From contig NZ_DAMBQK010000001.1 in the NCBI RefSeq assembly GCF_032062175.1, positions 372,001 through 436,000 of the forward strand: a DNA stretch of 64,000 nt. The letters are read 5' to 3'. How positions within the stretch are numbered: the stretch's first letter is position 1; the number at the start of each line of letters is the position of its first letter. Under the pieces are notes generated by a model. That model made no database searches, had not been told where the DNA came from, and was given only the letters and a program-made list of their open reading frames with translations. Shown piece after piece: positions 54,447-63,829 of this stretch. A program made the position numbers and the translations under genes. The DNA is from Atlantibacter sp032062175. GTDB lineage: Bacteria; Pseudomonadota; Gammaproteobacteria; Enterobacterales; Enterobacteriaceae.

Positions 54447-56279
54447 ATGTTGCTTATAAAAGCTCAACGTTATCGGTGGTCCGCGATTCACTTATGCCTG
54501 GCGCTCAGTTTAGCGCCACTGACGAATGCGTTCGCCCAGGAACCCGATCTGGTGCCTTCCGATGGCTCGGCGGTGGTAATCGATCAGCCTGGCTCTATGC
54601 TGCAACTACAGGCACAATCTCCCGCGACGGCGCTGATGGCCGGGATCGGGCCGCAGGTCGATAGCGAACGTATCGCGCAGACCCGAACCACGCTTCAGTC
54701 CCAGCTTCCTCAGGGTTACGCCCCTGTCTATATAGACGCGCTGGCAGCGCTGTATACCGCGCGTGACGCTAAACCCATGTGGGAAAACCGCGAAGCGGTG
54801 CAGGCGTTCCAGCAGCAACTGGCCGAAGTGGCCATCGCCGGTTTCCAGCCGCAGTTCACTACCTGGGTCGAACTGTTGACCAACCCTGACGTTACCGGCA
54901 TGGCGCGCGATGTGGTGCTGTCTGATGCCATGATGGGCTATCTCTATTACCTCTCCGGTATCCCGTTGAAAGGGAATCGCTGGCTGTACAGTGATAAGCC
55001 GTATAAAGCGGAAATCGCGCCGCTGTCGGTGGTGAACCAGTGGCAGGTGGCGTTGGACAATGGCTCGCTTATTGCTTTTGTGCAAAGCCTTGCGCCGCAG
55101 CACCCGCAGTATCAGGCGATGCATCAATTTCTGTTGAGTCTGGCGGCCGATTCGCGACCGTGGCCGCAACTGACTTCCACCGCCTCACTGCGCCCTGGGC
55201 AGTGGAGTAATGACATCGGCGCGCTGCGTGAAATTCTCCAGCGCAACGGTATGCTGGATAACGCACCCAATATCGTACTGCCGGGGGATCCGCCGTCTAA
55301 AAACGCCGTGGTCAGCCCTTCTGCAGCCGTGACTGAATCCGCGCCGATGCAGAAAAAAAACGCGGCGCGCGGCATCTATGACAAAACACTGGTTGAAGGC
55401 GTGAAACGCTTCCAGGCCTCGCAGGGTCTCGGCACCGATGGCGTGATTGGCCAGTCCACCCGTGACTTATTGAATATGTCACCCGATCAACGCGCCGCTG
55501 TGGTGGCGTTAAATATTCAACGCCTGCGCCTGCTGCCTCAGAAGCTCACGACCGGCATTATGGTGAATATCCCGGCCTATTCGCTGGTCTATTACCAGAA
55601 CGGCAGCCAGGTGCTGGATTCCCGCGTCATCGTCGGGCGTCCCGATCGCAAGACACCGTTGATGAGCAGCGCGCTAAATAACGTGGTGGTGAACCCACCG
55701 TGGAACGTACCGCCGACGCTGGCCCGTAAGGATATCCTGCCGAAAGTGTGGAATGACCCGGGCTATCTTGAGCGTCATAACTATACGGTGCTGCGTGGCT
55801 GGAGTGGTAAAGCTGAGGTGATCGACCCCTGGAATGTGGACTGGGCAACCATTACCGCATCGAATTTACCGTTTCGCTTCCAGCAGGCACCTGGCGCGCA
55901 TAACTCGCTGGGGCGGTATAAATTCAATATGCCGAGTTCGGATGCCATTTACCTGCATGACACGCCGAATCATAACCTGTTCCAGAAGGATGCGCGGGCG
56001 CTCAGCTCCGGGTGCGTACGCGTGAATAAAGCCTCGGAACTGGCGAATATGCTGTTGCAGGATGCGGGATGGAACGATACGCGAATTTCCGATGCGCTGA
56101 AGCAGGGCGATACCCGTTACGTGAATATTCCCCAGACCATTCCGGTGAATCTTTACTATATGACGGCGTTTGTCGGCGCAGATGGCAAACCACAATTCAG
56201 ATCGGATATTTACAATTATGATTCCCCTGCGCGATCGGGCGCACAAATCTTGCCGAAAGCTGAACAATTAATCAGGTAA
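54447..56279 (+). CDS. ldtD: L,D-transpeptidase LdtD (YcbB)
   Basis: A 610-residue periplasmic enzyme (615 in E. coli) making 3-3 (mDAP-mDAP) crosslinks in peptidoglycan, linked to envelope repair and beta-lactam bypass. It has an N-terminal signal sequence ending NAFAQ, a scaffold domain, a peptidoglycan-binding domain (about 295-350, VKRFQASQGLGTDGVIG), and the YkuD catalytic domain with SSGCVRVN (Cys523; Cys528 in E. coli). The start at 54447 is preceded by AAGGAGG; an in-frame ATG six codons earlier is upstream of that site. Confidence 0.97.
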   Translation: MLLIKAQRYRWSAIHLCLALSLAPLTNAFAQEPDLVPSDGSAVVIDQPGSMLQLQAQSPATALMAGIGPQVDSERIAQTRTTLQSQLPQGYAPVYIDALAALYTARDAKPMWENREAVQAFQQQLAEVAIAGFQPQFTTWVELLTNPDVTGMARDVVLSDAMMGYLYYLSGIPLKGNRWLYSDKPYKAEIAPLSVVNQWQVALDNGSLIAFVQSLAPQHPQYQAMHQFLLSLAADSRPWPQLTSTASLRPGQWSNDIGALREILQRNGMLDNAPNIVLPGDPPSKNAVVSPSAAVTESAPMQKKNAARGIYDKTLVEGVKRFQASQGLGTDGVIGQSTRDLLNMSPDQRAAVVALNIQRLRLLPQKLTTGIMVNIPAYSLVYYQNGSQVLDSRVIVGRPDRKTPLMSSALNNVVVNPPWNVPPTLARKDILPKVWNDPGYLERHNYTVLRGWSGKAEVIDPWNVDWATITASNLPFRFQQAPGAHNSLGRYKFNMPSSDAIYLHDTPNHNLFQKDARALSSGCVRVNKASELANMLLQDAGWNDTRISDALKQGDTRYVNIPQTIPVNLYYMTAFVGADGKPQFRSDIYNYDSPARSGAQILPKAEQLIR

Positions 56280-56321
56280 CTACAGAATTTCTAACAAATA
56301 AGCTGTCGAACTATGGGAGCT

Positions 56322-56356
56322 AAAAACGGGCCTACTTCGCTGTAAGGCCCGTTTTT
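56322..56356 (+). terminator. ldtD terminator
   Basis: AAAAACGGGCCT / AGGCCCGTTTTT stem of 12 bp with an 11-base loop, 42 bases past ldtD. Strong bidirectional-type terminator; mepK therefore has its own promoter. Confidence 0.92.
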
Positions 56357-56458
56357 ACTGGGTTTGAGAGCCTTGACGTGTCGCGGTTTGGCGGTTAAGG
56401 TGCCTTGCGTGCGCCAGAAGTGCATATAATCACAACACTGACTGTAGACCTGAACATC

Positions 56459-57007
56459 ATGGATAAATTTGACGCTAACCGCCGCAAATTGCTGGCGCTT
56501 GGTGGCGTGACGCTCGGCGCCGCCATCCTGCCTGTACCGGCATTTGCTACGCTTTCCACGCCCCGTCCTCGTATTCTTACGCTGAATAATCTCAATACCG
56601 GAGAGAGCATTAAAGCGGAGTTTTTCGATGGCAAAGGCTATATTCAGGATGAATTAGCAAAACTTAACCATTTCTTCCGGGATTATCGCGCTAATAAAAT
56701 CAAAAGCATCGATCCGAAACTGTTCGACCAGTTGTACCGTCTGCAAGGGTTATTGGGGACCCGTAAGCCGGTTCAGCTCATTTCAGGCTATCGTTCTCTC
56801 GATACCAACAATGAATTACGCGCCAGAAGCCGTGGTGTAGCCAAACAGAGCTATCACACCAAAGGCCAGGCTATGGATTTTCATATCGACGGCATTTCCC
56901 TGAGCAATATTCGCAAAGCCGCGTTGTCTCTGCGGGCAGGTGGTGTAGGATACTACCCGCGTAGTAACTTTGTGCATATTGATACCGGTCCACTCAGGCA
57001 CTGGTAG
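56459..57007 (+). CDS. mepK: MepK (YcbK), murein endopeptidase cutting 3-3 crosslinks
   Basis: A 182-residue Tat-exported protein, same length as E. coli YcbK. The N-terminus shows a twin-arginine motif (NRRKLLALGG) and a hydrophobic stretch ending PAFA. The peptidase M15/DUF882 zinc motifs SYHTKGQAMDFHI and FVHIDTG are present. E. coli MepK cleaves mDAP-mDAP crosslinks, the bonds made by LdtD encoded next door. The start at 56459 is chosen by length and the Tat signal. Confidence 0.95.
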   Translation: MDKFDANRRKLLALGGVTLGAAILPVPAFATLSTPRPRILTLNNLNTGESIKAEFFDGKGYIQDELAKLNHFFRDYRANKIKSIDPKLFDQLYRLQGLLGTRKPVQLISGYRSLDTNNELRARSRGVAKQSYHTKGQAMDFHIDGISLSNIRKAALSLRAGGVGYYPRSNFVHIDTGPLRHW

Positions 57008-57042
57008 AACGAATCCGGTCACTACCGGATAAAAGGAGCGGT

Positions 57043-57690
57043 ATGAATTACCACATTATTCCGGTCACGGCGTTCTCACAGAACTGCTCATTAATCTGGT
57101 GTGAAGAAACGCGTCTGGCGGCCATTGTTGACCCCGGCGGTGACGCGCCGCGTATTCAACAGGCCGTGACGGCGCAGGGCGTGACCATTCAGTCAATCCT
57201 GCTGACCCACGGGCATCTCGATCATGTCGGCGCTGCGGCAGAGCTGGCGGCGCATTATGGCGTGCCGATTATCGGGCCTGAAAAAGAAGATGAATTCTGG
57301 CTGCAGGGATTACCGGCACAGAGCCAGATGTTCGGTCTGGAAGAGTGCCAGCCGCTGACGCCCGATCGCTGGTTAAACGAAGGCGACAGCGTGACCGTAG
57401 GTAACGTGGCATTACAGGTGCTTCATTGCCCCGGTCATACCCCTGGTCATATTGTTTTCTTTGACGAACGCGCACGGCTGTTAATTTCCGGCGATGTGAT
57501 TTTTAAAGGCGGAGTGGGGCGCAGCGATTTCCCTCGCGGGAATCACGCCGACCTGATTGATTCCATCAAAAGCAAACTGTTGCCGCTTGGCGATGATGTG
57601 ACCTTTATTCCCGGTCATGGCCCGCTGTCTACGCTGGGTAACGAACGGCTGCACAATCCTTTCCTGCAGGATGAAATGCCTGTCTGGTAA
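57043..57690 (+). CDS. gloC: GloC (YcbL), type II glyoxalase II
   Basis: A 215-residue metallo-beta-lactamase-fold hydrolase, same length as E. coli YcbL, hydrolysing S-lactoylglutathione in methylglyoxal detoxification. The metal motif THGHLDHVG (HxHxDH) and later HCPGHTPGH and PGHGP segments are intact. It follows mepK by 35 bases behind AAGGAG. Confidence 0.95.
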   Translation: MNYHIIPVTAFSQNCSLIWCEETRLAAIVDPGGDAPRIQQAVTAQGVTIQSILLTHGHLDHVGAAAELAAHYGVPIIGPEKEDEFWLQGLPAQSQMFGLEECQPLTPDRWLNEGDSVTVGNVALQVLHCPGHTPGHIVFFDERARLLISGDVIFKGGVGRSDFPRGNHADLIDSIKSKLLPLGDDVTFIPGHGPLSTLGNERLHNPFLQDEMPVW

Positions 57691-57691
57691 T

Positions 57692-57720
57692 AAAAAGGGC
57701 CGTGAATGCGGCCCTTGTTG
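57692..57720. terminator. Bidirectional terminator between gloC and aspC
   Basis: AAGGGCCG / CGGCCCTT stem with a 6-base loop, A-rich before and T-rich after; serves convergent gloC and aspC. Confidence 0.85.
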
Positions 57721-57734
57721 TTTATTCTCGCCGA

Positions 57735-58925
57735 TTACAGCACAGCCACAATCGCCTCACACAGCGGTGCCATGTTATCCGGCGTCATGCCCGCGACGTT
57801 AACGCGGCCAGAAGCGACGGCGTAAACGCCAAATTCTTCACGCAGGCGCAGCACCTGTTCTTTGGTCAGGCCGCTGAACGAGAACATGCCGTTCTGCTGG
57901 ATGATAAAGCTGAAATCACGGTTCGCGCCTTTCTCCTGCAACGTGCTCACAAACAGCAGGCGCATGCGCTGAATGCGTTGACGCATATCGGTCAGCTCTT
58001 GTTCCCAGAGAGTACGCAGCGCGTCATTGCTGAGAATAGTTGCTACCACGGACGCGCCGTGTGCCGGCGGGTTGGAATAGTTAGCGCGGATGCAGGATTT
58101 CATCTGGCTAAAGGCGCGATCGACGGTGTCTGCATCGCTGGCGACCAGCGTACAGGCGCCTACGCGTTCGTTGTACAGGCCGAAGTTTTTAGAGTAAGAA
58201 CTGGCGACAATCAGCTCTTTATGGAGCGCGGCAAACGCGCGCAGGCCTTCTGCGTCTTCTTCAAGACCGCGGGCGAAGCCCTGGTAGGCGAAGTCGAACA
58301 GCGGCAACCAGCCTTTATCCAGAGAAAGCTGCGCCAGCTGTTGCCACTGTTCCAGCGTCGGATCGATACCGGTCGGGTTGTGGCAGCAGCCGTGGAACAA
58401 CACCACATCGCCTGCCTGGGCATCCGCCAGGCTGCTCAACAAACCGTCGAAATCAAGAGTATGGTTTTGCGCGTCGTAATAGGCGTATTCACGCACTTCC
58501 AGACCGGCGGAGTTAAATACGCTCTTATGGTTCGGCCAGCTCGGGTTGCTCACCCAAACGCGTTTTACGTCAGTGTTTTTAGCGAGGAAATCTGCCGCCA
58601 CGCGCAGTGCGCCGGTGCCGCCAGGGGTCTGGGCGGTGCGGGCGCGCTTATCAGCAATCAGCGCGTTGCCTTTACCAAACAGCAGTTCCTGGGTGCAACG
58701 GCCAAATTCAGGAATACCATCAATGCCCAGATAGTTTTTGGTGGTTTCGTTTTCCAGCAAATATTGTTCGGCTTTTTTCACGCTGGTGAGAACCGGGGTT
58801 TTACCGGTTTCATCTTTATAAACACCAATACCCAGGTTGATTTTAGTCGGACGTTCATCGGCGCGAAACAGGTCCGCCAGACCAAGAATCGGGTCGGCAG
58901 GGGCGGCAGTAATGTTCTCAAACAT
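57735..58925 (-). CDS. aspC: Aspartate aminotransferase
   Basis: A 396-residue PLP enzyme, same length as E. coli AspC, interconverting aspartate and oxaloacetate with 2-oxoglutarate. The PLP lysine motif SYSKNFGLYNERVG and substrate arginine region are intact. Strong codon bias. It lies 184 bases downstream of the ompF stop on the other side of the ompF terminator; both read on the minus strand. Confidence 0.99.
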   Translation of the reverse strand: MFENITAAPADPILGLADLFRADERPTKINLGIGVYKDETGKTPVLTSVKKAEQYLLENETTKNYLGIDGIPEFGRCTQELLFGKGNALIADKRARTAQTPGGTGALRVAADFLAKNTDVKRVWVSNPSWPNHKSVFNSAGLEVREYAYYDAQNHTLDFDGLLSSLADAQAGDVVLFHGCCHNPTGIDPTLEQWQQLAQLSLDKGWLPLFDFAYQGFARGLEEDAEGLRAFAALHKELIVASSYSKNFGLYNERVGACTLVASDADTVDRAFSQMKSCIRANYSNPPAHGASVVATILSNDALRTLWEQELTDMRQRIQRMRLLFVSTLQEKGANRDFSFIIQQNGMFSFSGLTKEQVLRLREEFGVYAVASGRVNVAGMTPDNMAPLCEAIVAVL

Positions 58926-59056
58926 GACGAGGTTCCATTGTGATATCAGAAGGGAAATTCGCTATCAGGTTAACGGGTGTTTTACCAAATGCCAACCGTT
59001 TGCCAGCAAAAGATTGACCGTTCGATAAATCCGGTGTTTTTCTCTTTTGGGCATAA

Positions 59057-59082
59057 AAAAACAGGGCCGAAGCCCTGTTTTT
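59057..59082 (-). terminator. ompF terminator
   Basis: AAAAACAGGGC / GCCCTGTTTTT stem of 11 bp with a CGAA loop; on the minus strand it is followed by a T-run. It ends ompF before aspC. Confidence 0.92.
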
Positions 59083-59109
59083 GTCTTATCGATAACGAGG
59101 TTATATCGA

Positions 59110-60207
59110 TTAGAACTGGTAAGTTACGCCCAGGGTAACCTGGTCGTCAACGCCAACCAGTGCGGTTGAAGCGTCGTCGCCGTCCAGCATGTTGATGCGG
59201 TAGTCAGCGTATACGTTGAAGTTCTTGTTGAAGTAGTAGTAAGTACCCACGGTGAAGTATTCAGCCAGGTCACGGTTGTAAGTAGAACCGGTAGCCGGAT
59301 CAACCAGGTCTTTACCTTTGGTGTAAACGTAAGATACGGACGGACGCAGACCGAAGTCGAACTGGTACTGAGCTACAACTTCAACGTTCTGAGTTTTGTT
59401 AGCGATGTCGTAGGCAGAACGGCCGGTAGCAGTCTGGTTACGGGTTTCAGCATAGATTGCCGCCAGGTAGATGTTGTTGGCGTCGTACTTAGTACCAACA
59501 GACCATGCTTCAGCGCGCTCGCCGCGACCGTCAGCTTTCTGACCGCCAGCCGGGTTGGTGGTACGGTTAGAGTTGCTGTATGCACCGATTACGCTGAAGC
59601 CTTCAGCGAAGTTGTAACCCAGAGAGTAACCAACGCCGTCGCCGTTAGCCGCTTTCAGGTTGGTACGGTCGTTTTTACCCTGGTACTGGATACCAAAGTT
59701 CAGGCCATCAGCCAGACCGAAGAAATCGCTGTTACGGTAGGTCAGCAGGCCAGTAGAACGGTTGTTCATGTAGTTGTCAGTGCTGCCCGCCCAGGTTTCG
59801 CCAGAGAAGGACGGGGAAACGTCGGTGTAGGATTCTACGTCGTATACGATACCGTAGTTACGGCCGTAGTCCAGGGAGCCCGCGTCAGCAATTTTGATAC
59901 CCGCGAATGCCAGACGAGTTACGTTGTCCTGGTTGCCTTCTTCTTTGCTGGCTTTAGCACGGTATTCCCACTGGCCGTAACCGGTCACTTGATCGGTAAC
60001 CTGAGTTTCGCCTTTGAAGCCGATCTGAGCGTAAGAAGAGTCGCCGTTGGTGGTGTTGTCACCAGAAGTCACGAAACCGTGCTCACCAACTACTTTTCCG
60101 TACAGGTCCAGTTTGTTGCCGTTTTTGTTATAGATTTCTGCAGCGTTAGCTGCACCAGCTACCAGCAGAGCAGGGATAACCACTGCCAGAATATTGCGCT
60201 TCATCAT
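59110..60207 (-). CDS. ompF: OmpF-type general porin
   Basis: A 365-residue trimeric outer-membrane porin. The signal peptide is 22 residues (ending AANA), the mature protein starts AEIYNKNGNKLDLYGK and ends with the obligatory C-terminal Phe (GVTYQF). It occupies the ompF locus between asnS and aspC, and its leader matches E. coli ompF. The loop 3 constriction motif reads D129-VSPSFSGE-T instead of the E. coli D-MLPEFGGD-T, losing the Glu of the PEFGG motif; porins with an FSGETW loop exist in the family. Two adjacent ATGs start the frame (MMKRN), as in E. coli. Confidence 0.93.
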   Translation of the reverse strand: MMKRNILAVVIPALLVAGAANAAEIYNKNGNKLDLYGKVVGEHGFVTSGDNTTNGDSSYAQIGFKGETQVTDQVTGYGQWEYRAKASKEEGNQDNVTRLAFAGIKIADAGSLDYGRNYGIVYDVESYTDVSPSFSGETWAGSTDNYMNNRSTGLLTYRNSDFFGLADGLNFGIQYQGKNDRTNLKAANGDGVGYSLGYNFAEGFSVIGAYSNSNRTTNPAGGQKADGRGERAEAWSVGTKYDANNIYLAAIYAETRNQTATGRSAYDIANKTQNVEVVAQYQFDFGLRPSVSYVYTKGKDLVDPATGSTYNRDLAEYFTVGTYYYFNKNFNVYADYRINMLDGDDASTALVGVDDQVTLGVTYQF

Positions 60208-60235
60208 TATTTATTACCCTCATTGGTTTTTTTTG
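60205..60235 (-). promoter_or_regulatory. ompF ribosome binding region, putative MicF target
   Basis: On the minus strand the bases before the ATG read AACCAATGAGGGTAATAA, the same as the E. coli ompF translation-start region that pairs with small RNA MicF. Conservation suggests MicF control is kept; micF itself is not in this window. Confidence 0.6.
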
Positions 60236-60757
60236 AACACCTGCCACTGCCGTCAATAATTCTGTACGGAACTATTGATGAGAGTTTGGTGTCTTTCTGT
60301 GTCTGGAGGCATCTTTCCATTCATATTAAGGATTAGCTACAGTGAAAGTGCTACAAATATGCAAACACAGTAACAAAAAGCAATAATGTGTAACTAATTA
60401 TGTATTTTTGGGAACTTTGTGAACCACATCAAAATAAATCACCCCGCTGAACAATATTAAACCGTTCCTAATCTATATATATGAAAACCTTATGTTTAAT
60501 TCTGATAAACGGCTTTTCTGCCTCTTAACGACAATTATTCTCACTTTACAAAAAGGGTGATTCAGATGGCTGGATGTCTGTGTAATATTTAGCCAAATGT
60601 GCTATGCCTGCGGTTGAAAAATGACGCAAGAAAATAGGGGATATTTTTTAATGAAAATTATTTCGAGGTAATACCCGGTTACGTTAACCGTCGGAGAGAG
60701 AGGTTGAAGCGCACAAATGTTGAATTTATGTAGACAAAAATTGACACAACAGAACGT
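60208..60757. promoter_or_regulatory. ompF upstream regulatory region
   Basis: About 550 AT-rich bases between ompF and the asnS terminator, unusually long and without a gene, as in E. coli where distal OmpR and IHF sites occupy it. Candidate OmpR boxes are entered separately. The rest holds no recognisable repeat or RNA. Confidence 0.6.
60335..60394 (-). promoter_or_regulatory. Candidate OmpR binding boxes of ompF
   Basis: On the minus strand GTTAC motifs recur in a T-rich context (GTTACACATT, TTTTTGTTACTGTG), resembling the tandem OmpR F1-F3 sites at -100 to -40 of E. coli ompF. They lie 130-190 bases upstream of the start codon. Assigned by pattern and position. Confidence 0.5.
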
Positions 60758-60784
60758 AAAAAAGCCGGGAAACCCGGCTTTTTT
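60758..60784 (-). terminator. asnS terminator
   Basis: AAAAAAGCCGGG / CCCGGCTTTTTT stem of 12 bp with AAA loop, directly after asnS on the minus strand. Confidence 0.9.
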
Positions 60785-60788
60785 TGGA

Positions 60789-62189
60789 TCAGAAACTGGC
60801 GTTGCGCGGTGTACGTGGGAAAGGGATCACGTCGCGAACGTTTTGAACGCCGGTTACATAAGCAATTAAACGCTCAAAACCGAGCCCAAAACCTGAGTGC
60901 GGTACAGTGCCGTAACGGCGCAGATCGCGATACCACCAGTAATCTTCTTTATTAAGGCCCATTTCTTCGAGACGCACATCAAGTACATCCAGACGCTCTT
61001 CACGCTGGGAGCCGCCAATGATTTCGCCGATGCCCGGCGCCAGTACGTCCATCGCCGCCACAGTTTTACCATCTTCGTTCTGTCGCATGTAAAACGCTTT
61101 AATATCTTTCGGATAGTTTTTGACAACAACCGGTGCCTTAAAGTGTTTTTCAGCTAAATAACGTTCATGTTCGGAGGCAAGATCGACACCCCAATAAACC
61201 GGGTTCTCGAACTTTTCGCCGCAGGTTTCGAGGATTTTCACCGCGTCGGTGTAATCCACCTGAGCGAAGTCAGCGGTAATGAAACGTTCCAGACGGCCAA
61301 TCGCGTCTTTATCCACACGTTCAGCGAAGAACTTCATGTCGTCCAGACGTTCATCAAGCACCGCTTTGAACACGTATTTCAGCATGCCTTCGGCTAACGC
61401 AGCGACATCGTCCAGGGTAGCGAACGCCACTTCCGGTTCCAGCATCCAGAATTCCGCCAGGTGGCGGCTGGTGTTGGAGTTTTCAGCGCGGAAGGTCGGG
61501 CCGAAGGTGTAGATTTTGGACAGCGCGCAGGCGTAGGTTTCGCCGTTGAGCTGGCCGGAAACGGTCAGGAAAGCTTCTTTACCGAAGAAGTCTTTATCGA
61601 AATCGACTTTGCCCTGATCGTTACGCGGCAGATTTTCCATGTCCAGCGTGGACACGCGGAACATCTCACCTGCGCCTTCGGTATCAGAGGCGGTGATCAG
61701 CGGGGTGGAGACCCAGAAGAAGCCCTGCTCGTCAAAATAGCGATGCAGCGCTTGCGCCAGAGTGTGGCGAACGCGGGCCACCGCACCGATCATGTTAGTA
61801 CGCGGACGCAGGTGCGCCACTTCGCGCAGGTACTCAATACTGTGGCGTTTGGCGGCCATCGGGTAAGTGTCTGGATCTTCAACCCAGCCGGTCACTTCCA
61901 CATGGGTCGCCTGCAGTTCAAAACTCTGGCCCTGACCTGGAGATTCCACCACGGTGCCGGTCACAATTACCGAACAGCCGGTCGTCAGGCGCAGAACGTC
62001 ATCATTGTAATTGGGCAGAGAATGATTAATGACAGCCTGTATAGGATCAAAGCAGGAACCGTCATAGACGGCGAGGAAGGAGATGCCAGCTTTTGAATCT
62101 CGACGGGTACGCACCCATCCGCGCACGGTGACTTCCTCGTCAACGGCAACGCGGCCCTGGAGTACGTCGGCTACAGGCACAACGCTCAT
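60789..62189 (-). CDS. asnS: Asparaginyl-tRNA synthetase
   Basis: A 466-residue class IIb synthetase, same length as E. coli. N-terminal OB-fold anticodon domain (about 1-105, VTVRGWVRTRRDSK), class II motif 2 (TFRAENSNTSRHLAEFWMLEPE region) and motif 3 (GFGLGFERL) are intact. Reads towards ompF. Confidence 0.99.
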   Translation of the reverse strand: MSVVPVADVLQGRVAVDEEVTVRGWVRTRRDSKAGISFLAVYDGSCFDPIQAVINHSLPNYNDDVLRLTTGCSVIVTGTVVESPGQGQSFELQATHVEVTGWVEDPDTYPMAAKRHSIEYLREVAHLRPRTNMIGAVARVRHTLAQALHRYFDEQGFFWVSTPLITASDTEGAGEMFRVSTLDMENLPRNDQGKVDFDKDFFGKEAFLTVSGQLNGETYACALSKIYTFGPTFRAENSNTSRHLAEFWMLEPEVAFATLDDVAALAEGMLKYVFKAVLDERLDDMKFFAERVDKDAIGRLERFITADFAQVDYTDAVKILETCGEKFENPVYWGVDLASEHERYLAEKHFKAPVVVKNYPKDIKAFYMRQNEDGKTVAAMDVLAPGIGEIIGGSQREERLDVLDVRLEEMGLNKEDYWWYRDLRRYGTVPHSGFGLGFERLIAYVTGVQNVRDVIPFPRTPRNASF

Positions 62190-62359
62190 AATTATCTCTC
62201 TGGTTAGTAGTCAATAACAAAAATCGCTTATCCACCCAATGGGGGAGGGTTATCTATGTTACCTGGCGGGCGCTGGCAGACAAGCAGAATTCGTGTCAGG
62301 AAATAAAGAAAACACAAAGTGATGGCGTTCAGGGAGGTGAAAACTCCCTGAACCGGGGG

Positions 62360-63562
62360 TTAGCTGGCTTTTTTGACCTGCGGTAAATCGAAGGCTTTAC
62401 GCAGGGCGCGCACAAAGGCTTTATCGTGGCAGATGGTTTTACCGGGGCTGTCAGAGAGCTTGGCGACCGGTTTGCCGTTACATTCCACCAGTTTAATCAC
62501 AATATTCAGCGGCTGTACGCCAGGAATATCGCAGGTCAGGCGGGTGCCAATGCCGAAACCGAGTTTGACGCGCGAGGCGAAATGACGGTAGAGATCAATC
62601 GCTTTATTGAGATCGAGATTATCGGAAAACACCAGGGTTTTGCTCAGCGGATCGATGTTCAGTTTTTCGTAATGGGCGATGGCTTTTTCGCCCCATTGAA
62701 CCGGATCCCCGGAGTCGTGACGCAGGCCCTGGTAGCGGGTAGCGAATTCCGGGCCAAAGTCGCGCAAAAACGCGTCCATGGTAATGCAGTCCGTCAGGGC
62801 GATCCCGAGTTGGTCAGGATATTCATCAAGCCAGGCCTGAAGCGCGGCGCGCTGGCTGTTAGCCAGTACCGGGCTAATTTGCTGATGCGCCTGGAACCAT
62901 TCATGCGCCTGAGTACCCATCGGCGTCAGGTTCAGGCGGCGGGCTAAATCGTAGTTGCTGGTGCCCACAAACCAGGATTCTTGCTGGAGGCGCTCGACAA
63001 TAGCCTGCTGCACTTCGCGGGAAAAACGGCGGCGGGTGCCGAAATCCATAAGATAAAAACGGTCCAGCGGCAGGTCGGCAGTGACGCTGTTGAAGTCCGC
63101 CAGTTTGGTTTCGAGATGATCGAGGGCGTTATCGACGGTGATATCCGGGGTTCGATACCGATGCACCAGCTCGCTGATCACCGCCAGCAGCGGGACTTCC
63201 CACATAATCACTTCCAGCCACGGGCCGGAAAGACGGATATCCAGCTTGCCGTTATCGTTGACGATTTCCACCTGCGACGGGTCGTAGCGGAAATTTTTCA
63301 GCCAGGCCAGATAATCGCTTTTGAAGAATGGCAGTTTCGCGAGCCACGCATATTCATCTTCGCTCAGCGCCAGATGCTGCATCGCATCCACTTGTTCGCG
63401 AATGGATTGCGCATAAATACCTAACAAATCATCGCCGCGGCAGCGAAATTCTGCGGCGACATGCACGCCCTGATAATGATGGAACACGGCCTGCTGCATA
63501 TGAAGCTTATAAGCATCGGTGTCCAACAACGAGTGCAAAATAGGGGAAGCATATTGTGTCAT
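62360..63562 (-). CDS. pncB: Nicotinate phosphoribosyltransferase
   Basis: A 400-residue NAD-salvage enzyme, same length as E. coli PncB, joining nicotinate and PRPP with ATP. The autophosphorylated histidine region (TPMGTQAHEWFQAHQ) and GIGTRLTCD phosphate-binding segment are intact. It is divergent from pepN; the 267 bases between the two starts (63563-63829) hold both promoters, and no NadR-like operator was recognised there. Confidence 0.98.
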   Translation of the reverse strand: MTQYASPILHSLLDTDAYKLHMQQAVFHHYQGVHVAAEFRCRGDDLLGIYAQSIREQVDAMQHLALSEDEYAWLAKLPFFKSDYLAWLKNFRYDPSQVEIVNDNGKLDIRLSGPWLEVIMWEVPLLAVISELVHRYRTPDITVDNALDHLETKLADFNSVTADLPLDRFYLMDFGTRRRFSREVQQAIVERLQQESWFVGTSNYDLARRLNLTPMGTQAHEWFQAHQQISPVLANSQRAALQAWLDEYPDQLGIALTDCITMDAFLRDFGPEFATRYQGLRHDSGDPVQWGEKAIAHYEKLNIDPLSKTLVFSDNLDLNKAIDLYRHFASRVKLGFGIGTRLTCDIPGVQPLNIVIKLVECNGKPVAKLSDSPGKTICHDKAFVRALRKAFDLPQVKKAS

Positions 63563-63829
63563 GGCGCGTTACTGGCATCCTCTAACAGGCGCGTTTCCTG
63601 GGATAGCGAAAGCAGATAAAGACGCAGGAGTATACCCTGATTATCCGTTTATTGAAGCAGGATCACAACATAACAAGCAGGGCGGGTCGAGCGCATTTTG
63701 TGCCGCATGTTATGCGAATGTAGTAAAAGGCGTTACACCGCCAGAAAAGATAAAGATTCTGCATGGCAACATTTTCGCAACGAGAATAGACTGAAGCACG
63801 ATACTCTACGGACGATGGATAAGGTTTCT

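Noticed and set aside
57702..58943. 413-codon open frame on the plus strand opposite aspC
   Set aside because: It covers aspC almost exactly on the other strand and encodes low-similarity, Gln/His/Arg-rich sequence; a codon-bias artefact.
63519..63794. 91-codon open frame over the pncB start and the pncB-pepN gap
   Set aside because: It begins inside pncB on the opposite strand, has no ribosome site, and the region must hold the pncB and pepN promoters.
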